Part shown: positions 29,290 to 38,818 of the stretch, one piece after another
Layout: each line of letters begins with the position of its first letter
How positions within the stretch are numbered: position 1 is the first letter of the stretch
Source: an uncultured Pelagibacteraceae bacterium
GTDB lineage: Bacteria; Pseudomonadota; Alphaproteobacteria; Pelagibacterales; AG-422-B15
Assembly: GCA_902544065.1 (NCBI GenBank)
Contig: CACCAS010000003.1
Span: 130,492-194,491 of the forward strand
Reading direction: 5' to 3'
Length of the DNA stretch: 64,000 bases
Notes under the pieces: model-generated
Database searches by the model: none
What the model was told of the DNA's origin: nothing
Seen by the model: the letters and a program-made list of their open reading frames with translations, nothing else
Made by a program: the position numbers and the translations under genes

Positions 29290-30103
29290 ATGAAATCTCT
29301 ATATCTGGTCCTACATAGCTCTCATCTATCTCAAAGTCATCAAAAAGATCATTCTCTTGTTCAGAAGAGTCAATTTCTAGATTACTAGCTGCTTGACTCT
29401 CCCTTCCCTGTGAATAAAAACTTCTAATGGCCGCATAATAATCAATTGAATTATTCTGAAGGTCATCAAGTATTTCAACATTTTGTGATCTAAAATCAAC
29501 AGCACCTGTCCCTAATCGATATGTTCTTAGAGAGTCAGGTGCACTCCCCCCACCAATTTGATACATTGGATCTAAAAGAGATGTAGAAAGAAGACCTGCA
29601 AAGTCTCGAGGATTAGATGGACCTAAGAAGGGCAATACAACGTACGGACCTGAAGAAACGCCCCAAACCGATAGTGTTTGTCCAAAATCTTCGGTTTCAG
29701 TAACTAATCCCATGCTGGAAGCTGGATCAAAGAAGCCTAATAATCCAACAGTTGAATTAACAATAAACCTTGTTGTTGATACCCCAGCTTTTCTGAGTTC
29801 TCCTTGAAGAAGATTGTTAACCGCAGTTATTGGCATGCTTAAATTATTTAAGGAATATGTAATTCTATTTCTAACAAAGCCGGGAACAACTGCTTTATAA
29901 GTTACTGCAATTGGTCGTAATATAATTTTGTCAAAGATAATATTAAAAGAGAATACAACTCTATTTACTTTTTCAAATGGATCGTTAATTGTTGAGACCT
30001 CTTGTTGCGATAAAGATCTATTCAACTCATTCCCTTTTGAAGCGCAACCTTGAAAGGTCAGGGTTGATCCAATAATTAACACTAATAGTATTCTCAAATT
30101 CAT
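29282..30103 (-). CDS. mlaA: MlaA/VacJ-family outer-membrane lipoprotein
   Basis: MlaA removes phospholipids from the outer leaflet of the outer membrane. 273 residues with a lipoprotein signal ending at C20 (LTFQGC). Family motifs: NDPFEKVNRVVFSFN, VPGFVRNRITYSLNNLSMPI, FIVNSTVGLLGFFDPAS, then GVSSGPYVVLPFLGPSNPRD. A long acidic C-terminal tail (SSEQENDLFDDFEIDE) follows the core. It is transcribed with mlaC, as in many proteobacteria, and is divergent from the EamA transporter. Confidence 0.94.
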   Translation of the reverse strand: MNLRILLVLIIGSTLTFQGCASKGNELNRSLSQQEVSTINDPFEKVNRVVFSFNIIFDKIILRPIAVTYKAVVPGFVRNRITYSLNNLSMPITAVNNLLQGELRKAGVSTTRFIVNSTVGLLGFFDPASSMGLVTETEDFGQTLSVWGVSSGPYVVLPFLGPSNPRDFAGLLSTSLLDPMYQIGGGSAPDSLRTYRLGTGAVDFRSQNVEILDDLQNNSIDYYAAIRSFYSQGRESQAASNLEIDSSEQENDLFDDFEIDESYVGPDIEISYD

Positions 30104-30198
30104 TAGATTAATGTTATTCTATATAAATTTTGTAATCAAATTAATACTTTAATTGAGTTTAAATTTATGAGGCATTTTAGACAATAAATGGAATTATT

Positions 30199-31098
30199 TT
30201 GAGAACCAAAGATATCATTTTAGTATTAATGATAAACTTTGCTTTTAGTTTAGCGTTTATTTCAGCAAAGATTGGCGTAACAGAATTTCCTCCATTTCTC
30301 TTTACTACAATGCGCTTTTTTCTTATAGCCCTCATTTTAATTCCATTCCTTAGGATTCACAAAGGTCAAATGAATAACATTTTGATTGTTTCTATCCTCG
30401 GAGGAGGCATTCATTTTGCATTCTTTTATTTGGCTCTGGATAATTCTCAGTATATTTCATCTGTTGCAATAGTACTTCAACTTGGGGTACCATTTGCAAC
30501 TATATTGTCAGTCATATTTCTTAAAGAAGTGATCAGATGGAGAAGAATATTAGGTATTACTCTATCTTTTGGAGGTGTAATTATATTAGTCTTCGAGCCA
30601 TCAATTTTTTCTGATTTGGGAGGTGTCTATTTTGCTCTTCTCGCAGCTCTTTCTATAGCTGTAAGTCTATTATTTATGAAAAAATTAGAAAATGTTAAGG
30701 TATTTGATCTGCAGGCTTGGATTGCGTTTATTAGCTTTATTTTCTTGGCAATAGTCTCATTAATTTTTGAAGATAATCATATTGAAGTAATGGCAAATGC
30801 AAATCTAGTTGGTTGGTACGCAGTCTTTTTTACAGCTTTTGCAGCAACATTAATAGGTCATGCAGGATTTTATTATCTAATTACTAAGTATGAACTTTCT
30901 AAAGTAACACCTTTAACTCTCATGGCCCCTGTATTAGCTATAGTAAACGCGTTTATAATCTCCCTATTTTCATTGTATGAAGGTTTTGATGAGGTCATTA
31001 CTATAAAAATTATTTTTGGAGCTTTAATTACTTTAGTAGGTGTTGCAATAGTGATGATCCGTGAACCAGAAGAGAAGAAAGTTCCAAATTCACCATGA
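30199..31098 (+). CDS. DMT-superfamily transporter (EamA domains)
   Basis: A 299-residue inner-membrane protein with about ten hydrophobic helices arranged as two EamA repeats (repeat 1 from NFAFSLAFISAKIGVTEFPP, repeat 2 from the segment GVYFALLAALSIAVSLLFMK). This superfamily exports or takes up small metabolites such as amino acids or nucleotides; the substrate is unknown. The start is TTG at 30199 with no nearby ATG in frame. The stop overlaps the amidase start by 4 nt. Confidence 0.85.
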   Translation: MRTKDIILVLMINFAFSLAFISAKIGVTEFPPFLFTTMRFFLIALILIPFLRIHKGQMNNILIVSILGGGIHFAFFYLALDNSQYISSVAIVLQLGVPFATILSVIFLKEVIRWRRILGITLSFGGVIILVFEPSIFSDLGGVYFALLAALSIAVSLLFMKKLENVKVFDLQAWIAFISFIFLAIVSLIFEDNHIEVMANANLVGWYAVFFTAFAATLIGHAGFYYLITKYELSKVTPLTLMAPVLAIVNAFIISLFSLYEGFDEVITIKIIFGALITLVGVAIVMIREPEEKKVPNSP

Positions 31099-31826
31099 AA
31101 TTTGAATTCTTAAATTCTCCCAATTATGAACAGAGGAAAACTAGAAAAATAAAATATATTATAGTTCATTATACAGGAATGATATCATCGACTGAATCTT
31201 TGAAGAGATTACAATCAAAAAAATATAAAGTTAGCTCGCACTATTTCATAAATGAATACGGGAAAATTATTCAGCTCGTGAAAGATCATAATATTGCTTG
31301 GCATGCAGGCATCTCATTCTGGGGATCAGACAAAAATCTCAATTCAAAATCAATTGGCATAGAGATGCAGAATAAAGGTCAAGAATTTGGCTATCATAAA
31401 TTCAACAATTCTCAAATAAATAAAGTAGTAGAGTTAATATTATATTTAAAAAATAAATATCAAATTAATGATGCGTTCATATTAGGGCACTCTGATATCG
31501 CTCCATTAAGAAAACTAGATCCCGGTTATTTGTTTCCGTGGAAAGTATTAAATAAAAAAGGAATAGGATTGCTTCCAAAAAAGAATAATTCCAATAAAGA
31601 GTTAAATCCATCAAATATAAAAAACCTGCAAATCTTATTGAGAGATTTTGGTTATAAAATTTCAATTAATGGATTAATGGACAAGGAGACTCTTCAAGTT
31701 GTTCATGCCTTTGAGAGTCATTATTGCCCTGAAGAATTAGAAGATTTTTCTGTTAAACATAAATTGATAGGATATCTGCGAAATTTAATAAAATCTAAAC
31801 ACAGAAGCTTGACCAAAAAACTCTAA
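31095..31826 (+). CDS. N-acetylmuramoyl-L-alanine amidase, AmiD/Ami_2 type with PG-binding domain
   Basis: A 243-residue zinc amidase that cuts the MurNAc-L-Ala bond. The Ami_2 domain has its first zinc histidine H25 in YIIVHYTGM, the SSHYFINEYGKIIQLV segment, HNIAWHAGIS, and the second ligand pair in ILGHSDIAPLRKLDPG. A peptidoglycan-binding domain 1 fold follows (NLQILLRDFGYKISINGLMD). No clear signal peptide is seen, which fits a cytoplasmic muropeptide-recycling role (AmpD-like), though AmiD relatives are lipoproteins. It sits just before rnpB. Confidence 0.87.
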   Translation: MKFEFLNSPNYEQRKTRKIKYIIVHYTGMISSTESLKRLQSKKYKVSSHYFINEYGKIIQLVKDHNIAWHAGISFWGSDKNLNSKSIGIEMQNKGQEFGYHKFNNSQINKVVELILYLKNKYQINDAFILGHSDIAPLRKLDPGYLFPWKVLNKKGIGLLPKKNNSNKELNPSNIKNLQILLRDFGYKISINGLMDKETLQVVHAFESHYCPEELEDFSVKHKLIGYLRNLIKSKHRSLTKKL

Positions 31827-31839
31827 GACTGTAAATGGT

Positions 31840-32198
31840 ATCTGCCAGATAATTGGATGACTGCTTTACTTGTAAAGAGGAAAGTCCGGGCTCCACAAGA
31901 CAATGGTGCCGGGTAATACCCGGCGGGGGCGACCCCAGGGAAAGTGCCGCAGAAAATAAACCGCCTTAATTGAAATTTATAAGGTAAGGGTGAAAAGGTG
32001 AGGTAAGAGCTCACCGCTTTTTTGGTAACAAAAAAGGCATGGTAAACCCCGCCAGGAGCAAGATCAAATAGAGTTACAATAGTTAGTCTTGACTGTAACT
32101 GGGTTGATCGCATGATTCGTGTGGTAACACTCGAACTAGATGAATAGTCATAGATTTTTATTAAATCACAGAACCCGGCTTATAGATTATCTGGCAAT
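31840..32198 (+). ncRNA. rnpB: RNase P RNA (M1, bacterial class A)
   Basis: The catalytic RNA that matures tRNA 5' ends. Helix P1 is a perfect 10-bp pair: 31844-31853 (GCCAGATAAT) with 32186-32195 (ATTATCTGGC). The invariant core GAGGAAAGTCCGGGCTCCA starts at 31877, the 3' core ACAGAACCCGGCTTA is near 32168, and the GGTAACACTCGAACTAG segment lies between. Length of about 360 nt suits an A-type RNA. Ends are approximate. A weak TTGACC at 31809 may belong to its promoter. Confidence 0.95.
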
Positions 32199-32300
32199 TT
32201 TATATCTATTTATTTTCAATAACTTATAAAATTTGCTTAAAGTAAATAATCATATAAGCTGCTGAAAAATATAATTAATCCAAAAAAAGCTATAGACATT

Positions 32301-32345
32301 ACCCATTTGATCCCATATTATCCCATGTAATCCCAATTTAACCCA
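32301..32345. promoter_or_regulatory. Five-box MraZ operator (TGGGN repeats, 10-bp period)
   Basis: On the plus strand NCCCA occurs at 32301, 32311, 32321, 32331 and 32341, each exactly 10 bp apart. Read on the minus strand this is TGGGN-N5 five times. E. coli MraZ binds three such TGGGN repeats with 5-nt spacers upstream of its own gene. Five boxes in one-turn phase would suit cooperative binding by the ring-shaped MraZ oligomer. A TATAAT at 32270-32275 lies upstream, so the boxes may be between the promoter and the mraZ start at 32393. Confidence 0.8.
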
Positions 32346-32392
32346 AACGAGGTAATTTGTTGATTATTTTAATAAATAATTTTTTTTATAAA

Positions 32393-32845
32393 ATGGCATT
32401 GTTTCTATCTACTTATATTAATCGCATAGACAAGAAAGGTCGCGTTTCAGTACCTTCATCATTCAGAAGTGTACTTGAACAAAATGGCCTTAAGGGAATG
32501 ATTTGTTACCCTTCACCAACCCTTCAATCAATTGAAGGCTGTGCAATTAATCGAATGCAAAAAATAAGTGATGCGATCGAGTCTGCTGGACCTTTTAGTG
32601 AAGAAAGAAATACTTTTTCATCTTCTATATTTGCAGACAGTCATCAAATTCATTTTGATCAAGAAGGTAGAGTAATAATACCTGGTGAATTAATTTTATC
32701 AGCAGGAATTATTGATCAAGTTTCATTTGTAGGTATGGGTGAAACATTTCAGATGTGGAACCCGACTACGTACGAAGACTATAAAAAAGATAAATCAAAT
32801 AGTGCGAAAAATAATTTAGCAAATCTCAAATGGAGTAATCAATAA
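32393..32845 (+). CDS. mraZ: Transcriptional regulator MraZ
   Basis: MraZ is an AbrB-fold, ring-forming DNA-binding protein that represses the dcw operon. 150 residues from ATG 32393 (MALFLSTYINRIDKKGRVSV). The two SpoVT/AbrB-like halves each carry the D-x-x-G-R-V signature: IDKKGRVSVPSSFR and FDQEGRVIIPGELI. Upstream in-frame codons (from TTG 32357) are rejected because family members begin at MALF-like sequences. Five TGGGN boxes at 32301-32345 are its expected targets. ftsZ, not rsmH, follows. Confidence 0.95.
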   Translation: MALFLSTYINRIDKKGRVSVPSSFRSVLEQNGLKGMICYPSPTLQSIEGCAINRMQKISDAIESAGPFSEERNTFSSSIFADSHQIHFDQEGRVIIPGELILSAGIIDQVSFVGMGETFQMWNPTTYEDYKKDKSNSAKNNLANLKWSNQ

Positions 32846-32856
32846 CTAATGAAAAC

Positions 32857-32862
32857 AGGAGG
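32857..32862 (+). promoter_or_regulatory. Consensus Shine-Dalgarno of ftsZ
   Basis: AGGAGG, 8 nt ahead of the ATG at 32871. Most other dcw genes overlap their neighbour and have no such site, so ftsZ can be translated independently and at a higher rate. Confidence 0.8.
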
Positions 32863-32870
32863 ATAATTTC

Positions 32871-34334
32871 ATGGTTTTAAATTTAAGCGTTCCAGAACTA
32901 AAAGAACTTAAGCCTAAGATAACTGTGTTTGGAGTCGGAGGTGCAGGCGGCAATGCGATCAACAACATGATTGAAGCAGGTTTATCAGGTGTTGAGTTTG
33001 TGGCAGCCAATACTGATGCACAGGCCCTTTCTAAATCATTAAGTGACTCTAAGATGCAACTAGGTGTTCAAGTAACAAAAGGTCTTGGCGCGGGATCACA
33101 TCCTGATATTGGAAAGTCTTCAGCTGATGAAACTAAGCATGAAATCATGGAACGTTTAGAGGGAACTAATATGCTTTTCATCACGGCTGGTATGGGTGGA
33201 GGCACTGGTACAGGAGCTGCACCAGTAATTGCACGGGTAGCAAAAGAATTGGGTATTCTCACTGTTGCAGTTGTTACAAAACCATTTCAATTTGAAGGAG
33301 CTGGAAGAATGCGTATCGCTGAGCAAGGCCTCAAAGAATTAGAGCATTTAGTAGATACGACAATTGTAATACCTAACCAAAACTTATTTAAAGTCGCTGA
33401 TGAAAAAACAACTTTTGCAGATGCTTTTTCAATGGCGGATGATGTTTTACATGCAGGGGTAAGAAGTATTACAGATTTAATGGTTGTTCCTGGACTTATA
33501 AATTTAGATTTTGCAGATGTAAAAACAATCATGAATAACATGGGGCGGGCCATGATGGGAACAGGAGAAGCTTCTGGTGAAAATAGAGCTATTGAATGTG
33601 CCCATAATGCCGTAACGAACCCATTACTTGATGACTATTCACTTGATGGAGCTAAAGGACTTCTCATTAATATAACTGGTGGGACTGACCTTACTCTTCA
33701 TGAAGTGGACAAAATTACAAACGAGATTCGAGAACAGGTTCATCCTGATGCAGATGTAATTGTGGGATCAATTTTTGACGACAAACTTGAAGGCAAGGCA
33801 AGAGTTTCTGTTGTAGCCACAGGATTAGACTCACATCCAAAACCAACTAAATCAATTGTAGATTTACAAATAACAAGAAATTCTGCTGTATCATCAATGG
33901 CGGCTACACCATCAGCAAATTCAAACTCAGTACAAGCTTCGTTAAGCAATGAAGAGATGAATGAAGAAGTAAATGAAAATTCTGATCCATATATGTTCAT
34001 GGATGGAGAGGATTCAGATATTCACTCTGAAACTGATATTGAAGATACGCAAATTGTCACAGAACCAGAAATCGCAGCTGAAGAAGAAGTTGAGCCAGAG
34101 CCAATCACTGAACCAGAGATGGTTACTGAGGATGAAGCTCCTAATAGCTTAATGGATTTAATAAATGCTAATAGAGAAAATAATGAGTCAGATGCACCTG
34201 ATCTTTTTAGTGGTCAAAACATTCATCAATTAGACGACATAAATGATACTAAAGATGAAGAAATAGCTGAAGAAAGTGAAACTGATCAGGATTTATTAGA
34301 AATTCCTTCATTCCTTAGAAGACAGAGTAAATGA
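32871..34334 (+). CDS. ftsZ: Cell division GTPase FtsZ, displaced to second position of the dcw cluster
   Basis: Tubulin homologue that forms the Z-ring. 487 residues. The GTP-binding core is complete: [22 protein letters not shown], the tubulin signature [10 protein letters not shown] at 109-118, and the catalytic T7 loop NLDFADVK near residue 206. After about residue 325 comes a long, acidic, disordered linker and a conserved C-terminal peptide [13 protein letters not shown], the docking site for FtsA and other partners. In most proteobacteria ftsZ follows ftsA; here it lies between mraZ and rsmH, 25 nt after mraZ and overlapping rsmH by 4 nt. No second ftsZ lies in the window. Confidence 0.98.
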   Translation: MVLNLSVPELKELKPKITVFGVGGAGGNAINNMIEAGLSGVEFVAANTDAQALSKSLSDSKMQLGVQVTKGLGAGSHPDIGKSSADETKHEIMERLEGTNMLFITAGMGGGTGTGAAPVIARVAKELGILTVAVVTKPFQFEGAGRMRIAEQGLKELEHLVDTTIVIPNQNLFKVADEKTTFADAFSMADDVLHAGVRSITDLMVVPGLINLDFADVKTIMNNMGRAMMGTGEASGENRAIECAHNAVTNPLLDDYSLDGAKGLLINITGGTDLTLHEVDKITNEIREQVHPDADVIVGSIFDDKLEGKARVSVVATGLDSHPKPTKSIVDLQITRNSAVSSMAATPSANSNSVQASLSNEEMNEEVNENSDPYMFMDGEDSDIHSETDIEDTQIVTEPEIAAEEEVEPEPITEPEMVTEDEAPNSLMDLINANRENNESDAPDLFSGQNIHQLDDINDTKDEEIAEESETDQDLLEIPSFLRRQSK

Positions 34335-35254
34335 CGAGTAAAGAATTGGCTCACAAGCCAGTTCTTATAAATGAGATAATAAAGTTAACCGGGCCTAAAG
34401 ATAATGAAACGTACTTCGATGCAACATTTGGAAATGGAGGATACTCGAAAGAATTTCTTGAGCTCACTAACTGCAATATTATTGCAATTGACAGGGATCC
34501 ACTTGCTAATCAAATTGCTAAAGAATTTAAAAAAAAATATGGCAAGAGGTTCGATTTTTTCCATTCTAAATTTAGTAAAATTAATGAAGTTATGGAAAAA
34601 ACCGAGGAAAAAGAAATTGACGGTTTCGTATTTGATATAGGAGTTTCATCAATGCAATTAGATTTTCCAGAAAGAGGTTTTTCTTTTATGAAAGAAGGTC
34701 CATTAGACATGCGAATGGGTCAGGAAGGAACAACTGCGTATGATGTGGTGAATTCAAAAAGTCATGAAGAATTAGCTGATATCATTTATTATTATGGTGA
34801 TGAAAGAAACTCCAGGAGAATTGCCCGAGAAATTGAAACTTATCGTAAATCAAAAAAAATTGAAACAACTTTAGAACTAGCAGAAGTTATCAAAAAATGT
34901 TTCCCAAATAAATATTATAAAAAACATCCTGCTACTAAAACTTTTCAGGCTTTAAGAATTTATGTAAATAACGAATTAGAAGAACTACATTCTGGTCTTA
35001 ATCACGCATTAAAATATTTAAAAAAAAATGGAAATTTATGTGTTGTTACTTTCCATTCGCTTGAGGATAGACTTGTGAAAAATTTTTTAAAAATAGCAAG
35101 TCAAAATGATAAGATAAATAAAGTTCTCAAACCTAGTAAAGATGAGATGGAATATAATTCACGATCAAGATCAGCCAAGCTAAGGTTTTATGAGAAAAAT
35201 AATCTAGAGTTTGGTTATGTACCTATTGAAAATTTGGGATTTAAACAATCATGA
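34331..35254 (+). CDS. rsmH: 16S rRNA (cytosine-1402-N4)-methyltransferase RsmH (MraW)
   Basis: Methylates C1402 of 16S rRNA in the decoding centre. 307 residues. Seen: [12 protein letters not shown] at the N-terminus, motif I-like [45 protein letters not shown] with PLDMRM, and [14 protein letters not shown] near the C-terminus. Overlaps ftsZ and ftsL by 4 nt each (ATGA), so it is translationally coupled. Confidence 0.97.
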   Translation: MTSKELAHKPVLINEIIKLTGPKDNETYFDATFGNGGYSKEFLELTNCNIIAIDRDPLANQIAKEFKKKYGKRFDFFHSKFSKINEVMEKTEEKEIDGFVFDIGVSSMQLDFPERGFSFMKEGPLDMRMGQEGTTAYDVVNSKSHEELADIIYYYGDERNSRRIAREIETYRKSKKIETTLELAEVIKKCFPNKYYKKHPATKTFQALRIYVNNELEELHSGLNHALKYLKKNGNLCVVTFHSLEDRLVKNFLKIASQNDKINKVLKPSKDEMEYNSRSRSAKLRFYEKNNLEFGYVPIENLGFKQS

Positions 35255-35595
35255 TTAGTAATTTATTTAAAATTTTCTCAGTGATCATATTATTAATAGG
35301 ATTACTTGCAATAATGATCATAAAAAATATATCAGCTGAAAAACAAAACTATATCAATGAACTAGAAATTACCCTTAGAGAAGAGCAGAAAAAGAGTGAA
35401 CTTTATAAAATAGAATGGGATCATATGATCTCTCCTATAAATTTAAAAAAAATATCCGAAATGGTTATATCCAATGATTATACTAAATACTTCGTAGTTT
35501 TAGACAAAGATGATCTAGGTAAAGAAAATCAAGTATTTCAAGATATCATTGCGGTTGATATACCTTCTAAGAAAATAATAAGCCCTGCACGTTAG
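35251..35595 (+). CDS. ftsL: Cell division protein FtsL
   Basis: A 114-residue bitopic divisome protein with a single membrane helix at about residues 8-26 (FSVIILLIGLLAIMIIKNI), then a coiled coil (YINELEITLREEQKKSELYK) and the family hallmark EWDHMISPINLKKIS. FtsL helps FtsQ/FtsB activate FtsWI. Identification rests on topology, size, the E-W-x-x-x-x-S-P motif and position between rsmH and ftsI. No ftsB is in the window. Confidence 0.88.
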   Translation: MISNLFKIFSVIILLIGLLAIMIIKNISAEKQNYINELEITLREEQKKSELYKIEWDHMISPINLKKISEMVISNDYTKYFVVLDKDDLGKENQVFQDIIAVDIPSKKIISPAR

Positions 35596-35602
35596 AAATT
35601 TT

Positions 35603-37381
35603 GTGAGAAGGAAAAAAAATTCTGGCAAAAAGAAAATAGACATTTATCAAAAAAGTTTCTCATTTACTCATCGATACAATGCCGAAAAATTTGCTATTGA
35701 TAAATTAAATTCAATAAGGCAAAGATTCGCACTAAAGATTAATAATCGTTTAATTTTGTCAGCAATAATATTCAGTACTTTGTTAATTGCTATTACAATT
35801 AAAATGATTGAAATTAACCTCTTCTATGTTGAAAAAAAACGTTATTTTGTGTCATCGATAGATCAGGAGAGGCGTAACATATTAGATAGAAACAATATTT
35901 CTCTAACAGCTAACTTACAAATGTCTGATGTTGGTATTGATCCTAAAAAAATTTATGATCGTGATGCATTCATTAAGAACGTCTCGTCATTGTATAACGA
36001 CATATCAGCAAATGATTTAGAAAATAGAATTAACTCTGGCAAATGGTTCTACTTGAAACGCAATATAAGTCCAAACGAACTTCAGAAAGTTATCGACCTT
36101 GGAGAAACTGGTATAGAGATAAAAGATATTTATAAGAGAAAGTATCTTCATAAAGAACTATTTAGCCATCTTATAGGAAAAGTAGATATAGATAACGATG
36201 GTGTTTCAGGAATGGAAAAATCTTTCAACACATTATTAAGTAATCAAAATGAAAACGATATTATTTCCTCAGTAGATACAAGAATACAACACATAGTAAG
36301 AGATGAAATATTGGACTCTATGAAGTTATATAAAGCAACTGGTGGATCAGGGCTTGTTATGGAGGTAAATACAGGAGAAATATTATCCATGGTGTCGCTG
36401 CCTGACTTTGATCCTAATAACAAAAATTTTGATGAAAATTCTGCATTTAATAAAAACACTCTGGGTGTTTATGAATTTGGTTCAGTTATGAAAATATTTA
36501 CAACCGCAATTGGAATTGAAGAAAATATATTTAAGCCTAATACACTATATGAAATTGATGATTATATTTATGTAGGTAAACATAAAGTACACGATGTTCA
36601 TCGTCCTTGTGAAACTAAAAAATGTACAGTTGAAGAAATATTTGTTCATTCATCTAATGTTGGCACTATTAATATGATTAGAGATATTGGGCCAGAATTA
36701 CAGAAGAATTATTTATACGATTTAGGTCTTTTAGATCAAGTTATTGTAAATTTACCTGAACGAGCAGAGCCACTTATTCCAGATCCTTGGAGAATGGTTA
36801 ATACTGAGTCCATTTCTTATGGCTATGGACTTTCGATTTCTCCTCTTCATTTAGCTTTAGCTACTTCAACGGTATTAAATGGAGGTTACATAATAGAGCC
36901 GTCATTGATAAAAAAAAATAATCAATTATTTAAAAATCAAATATTCTCAGAGCAAACGAGTGAAATTATGAGATACTTACTTAATCGTGTCGTAGATGAA
37001 GGAACTGCAAAAGATGCTTTTGGAAAGGATTCTAATAAAAAATATGCTGGTAAGTATAGTGATTATAAATACCTAGTTGGAGGCAAGACAGGAACTGCTA
37101 GGAAAATAAACAATAAGTCTTATGCAAGCGAAAAAATGACTACATTTATTTCAGCTTTTCCCATCAATAAACCAAAATACCTTGTACTTATTTCACTCGA
37201 TGATCCAAAAGGAATAGTTGGAGAATATGATACGCCCTATAATACCTGGGGTTATACAGACGCTGGATGGAATGCAGCAAGAGTTTCGCGACAAATTATA
37301 GACAGGATAAGTCCTATTTTAGACACAAAAAGTAAATATTTACCAAGTGATAACTTATTAATTAATACATCACTGCAATAA
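35603..37381 (+). CDS. ftsI: Peptidoglycan D,D-transpeptidase FtsI (PBP3)
   Basis: The septal transpeptidase, 592 residues. An N-terminal basic tail and one membrane helix (LILSAIIFSTLLIAITIKMI) precede a pedestal domain (RRNILDRNNISLTANLQ). The transpeptidase motifs are S294-V-M-K297, S350-S-N352 and K495-T-G497. The start is GTG at 35603, 7 nt after ftsL; a longer alternative is not evident. Its partner glycosyltransferase FtsW is encoded further down the same cluster. Confidence 0.96.
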   Translation: MRRKKNSGKKKIDIYQKSFSFTHRYNAEKFAIDKLNSIRQRFALKINNRLILSAIIFSTLLIAITIKMIEINLFYVEKKRYFVSSIDQERRNILDRNNISLTANLQMSDVGIDPKKIYDRDAFIKNVSSLYNDISANDLENRINSGKWFYLKRNISPNELQKVIDLGETGIEIKDIYKRKYLHKELFSHLIGKVDIDNDGVSGMEKSFNTLLSNQNENDIISSVDTRIQHIVRDEILDSMKLYKATGGSGLVMEVNTGEILSMVSLPDFDPNNKNFDENSAFNKNTLGVYEFGSVMKIFTTAIGIEENIFKPNTLYEIDDYIYVGKHKVHDVHRPCETKKCTVEEIFVHSSNVGTINMIRDIGPELQKNYLYDLGLLDQVIVNLPERAEPLIPDPWRMVNTESISYGYGLSISPLHLALATSTVLNGGYIIEPSLIKKNNQLFKNQIFSEQTSEIMRYLLNRVVDEGTAKDAFGKDSNKKYAGKYSDYKYLVGGKTGTARKINNKSYASEKMTTFISAFPINKPKYLVLISLDDPKGIVGEYDTPYNTWGYTDAGWNAARVSRQIIDRISPILDTKSKYLPSDNLLINTSLQ

Positions 37382-38818
37382 ATGACAAATAGTCGTCTCC
37401 TGAAAAAAATAAATTCAGACAAGGTTAAGTACAAAGATATTTGCACTGACTCGAGAATAATAAAGAAAGGTGACATTTTCTTTGCAATCCCAGGAAGTAA
37501 TGCTGATGGGCTGAAGTATGTGAATGATGCAGTAGCTAAAGGTGCCTCTGCAATAGTTATTCCAATTAGAAAAAAAATAAAGATTTCATCAAATATCCCA
37601 ATTTATAAAGTAAAAGATATTCGAAAAGAAATTTCTTTAGCAGCATTCGTGGTCAATAGTGAAACAATAGAAAAAAAAATTGCTGTGACAGGAACAAATG
37701 GAAAAACATCGGTAACTTTTTTTTTAAATTATATATTATCAAATTTAGGAGAAAAAACTGCAACAATAGGTACGTTAGGTAATTCTCAGATAAAAAAACT
37801 TAATACTGAAAATCTAACTTCTCCTGAGCCGGTTGACTTATCAAAACAGTTAAGAAAATTAAGTAAAAATAAAATTAAGTATCTTGTAATGGAGGCATCA
37901 AGTCATGGCTTACATCAAAAAAGGTTTTATGGATTAAAATTTGATGCTTGTGTACTTACAAACATATCACAAGATCACTTAGATTATCATAAAACTATGT
38001 CACATTATATAATGAGTAAGCTCAAACTATTTTCTGATTATGTAAAAAAGGATAGTAAGATCATAGTTAACTCTGAAACTAAATATATTGATAGAGTTAA
38101 AAGTTATTTAAAGAAAGAAAGCAATATTAGTCCAATATATTTTCAGAAAAATAATAAATTTAAAATAGTTAAGATAAAAAAAAATAAGTACAACTCAACA
38201 ATAGTTGATGTAAAATTTGCTAAAGAGCTTAAAAAATTTAAGTTTGCTAACTTTCCATTATTTCAAATACACAACTTCTTACTGGCAACATTAACACTTT
38301 ATTCTATGGGTCATAATTTAACTAAGATTCAAAAGTTAAGCCTAAAATGTCCTTCAGTACCAGGTCGCATGGAATTTGTAGGCAATACAAGAAAAAGTGC
38401 CTCTGTATATATTGATTTTGCGCACACACCTGATGCTCTTCAAAATGCTTTAATAGAAGGTGGCAATCTTTGCAAATCAGAGTTGCATGTCGTTTTTGGA
38501 TGTGGTGGAAACAGAGATTACTCAAAACGCCCAATAATGGGTAAAATTGCATTAAAATACGCAGATAATGTTGTTATAACTGATGATAATCCACGCTTTG
38601 AGAATGCAAAAAAAATTAGAAAAGAAATCATTGATGATTGCAAAAACTTTTTGGAAATCTCAGATAGAAGAAAGGCCATAAAACATGCAATCAAGCAACT
38701 AAGAAAAGGAGATTTACTAATTATTGCAGGTAAGGGGCATGAAAAAAATCAAATTATTAATGGCAAAGCTTACCCCTTTGATGATGTGAAAATATCTAAA
38801 GGTTTACTAAAATTATGA
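37382..38818 (+). CDS. murE: UDP-MurNAc-tripeptide synthetase MurE (meso-diaminopimelate-adding)
   Basis: Adds meso-DAP to UDP-MurNAc-dipeptide. 478 residues. ATP loop VTGTNGKTSVTFF, MEASSHGLHQ, the N-x-x-x-D-H segment ISQDHLDYH with the carbamylated-lysine region after it, and D402-N-P-R405, the signature that selects meso-DAP rather than lysine, so the wall is the Gram-negative type. The start ATG lies directly after the ftsI stop (no gap) and the end overlaps murF by 4 nt. Confidence 0.97.
   Translation: MTNSRLLKKINSDKVKYKDICTDSRIIKKGDIFFAIPGSNADGLKYVNDAVAKGASAIVIPIRKKIKISSNIPIYKVKDIRKEISLAAFVVNSETIEKKIAVTGTNGKTSVTFFLNYILSNLGEKTATIGTLGNSQIKKLNTENLTSPEPVDLSKQLRKLSKNKIKYLVMEASSHGLHQKRFYGLKFDACVLTNISQDHLDYHKTMSHYIMSKLKLFSDYVKKDSKIIVNSETKYIDRVKSYLKKESNISPIYFQKNNKFKIVKIKKNKYNSTIVDVKFAKELKKFKFANFPLFQIHNFLLATLTLYSMGHNLTKIQKLSLKCPSVPGRMEFVGNTRKSASVYIDFAHTPDALQNALIEGGNLCKSELHVVFGCGGNRDYSKRPIMGKIALKYADNVVITDDNPRFENAKKIRKEIIDDCKNFLEISDRRKAIKHAIKQLRKGDLLIIAGKGHEKNQIINGKAYPFDDVKISKGLLKL

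Noticed and set aside
31823-32113. 96-codon minus-strand open frame
   Set aside because: It lies on the complement of the RNase P RNA, which is structurally certain; the peptide has no family features.
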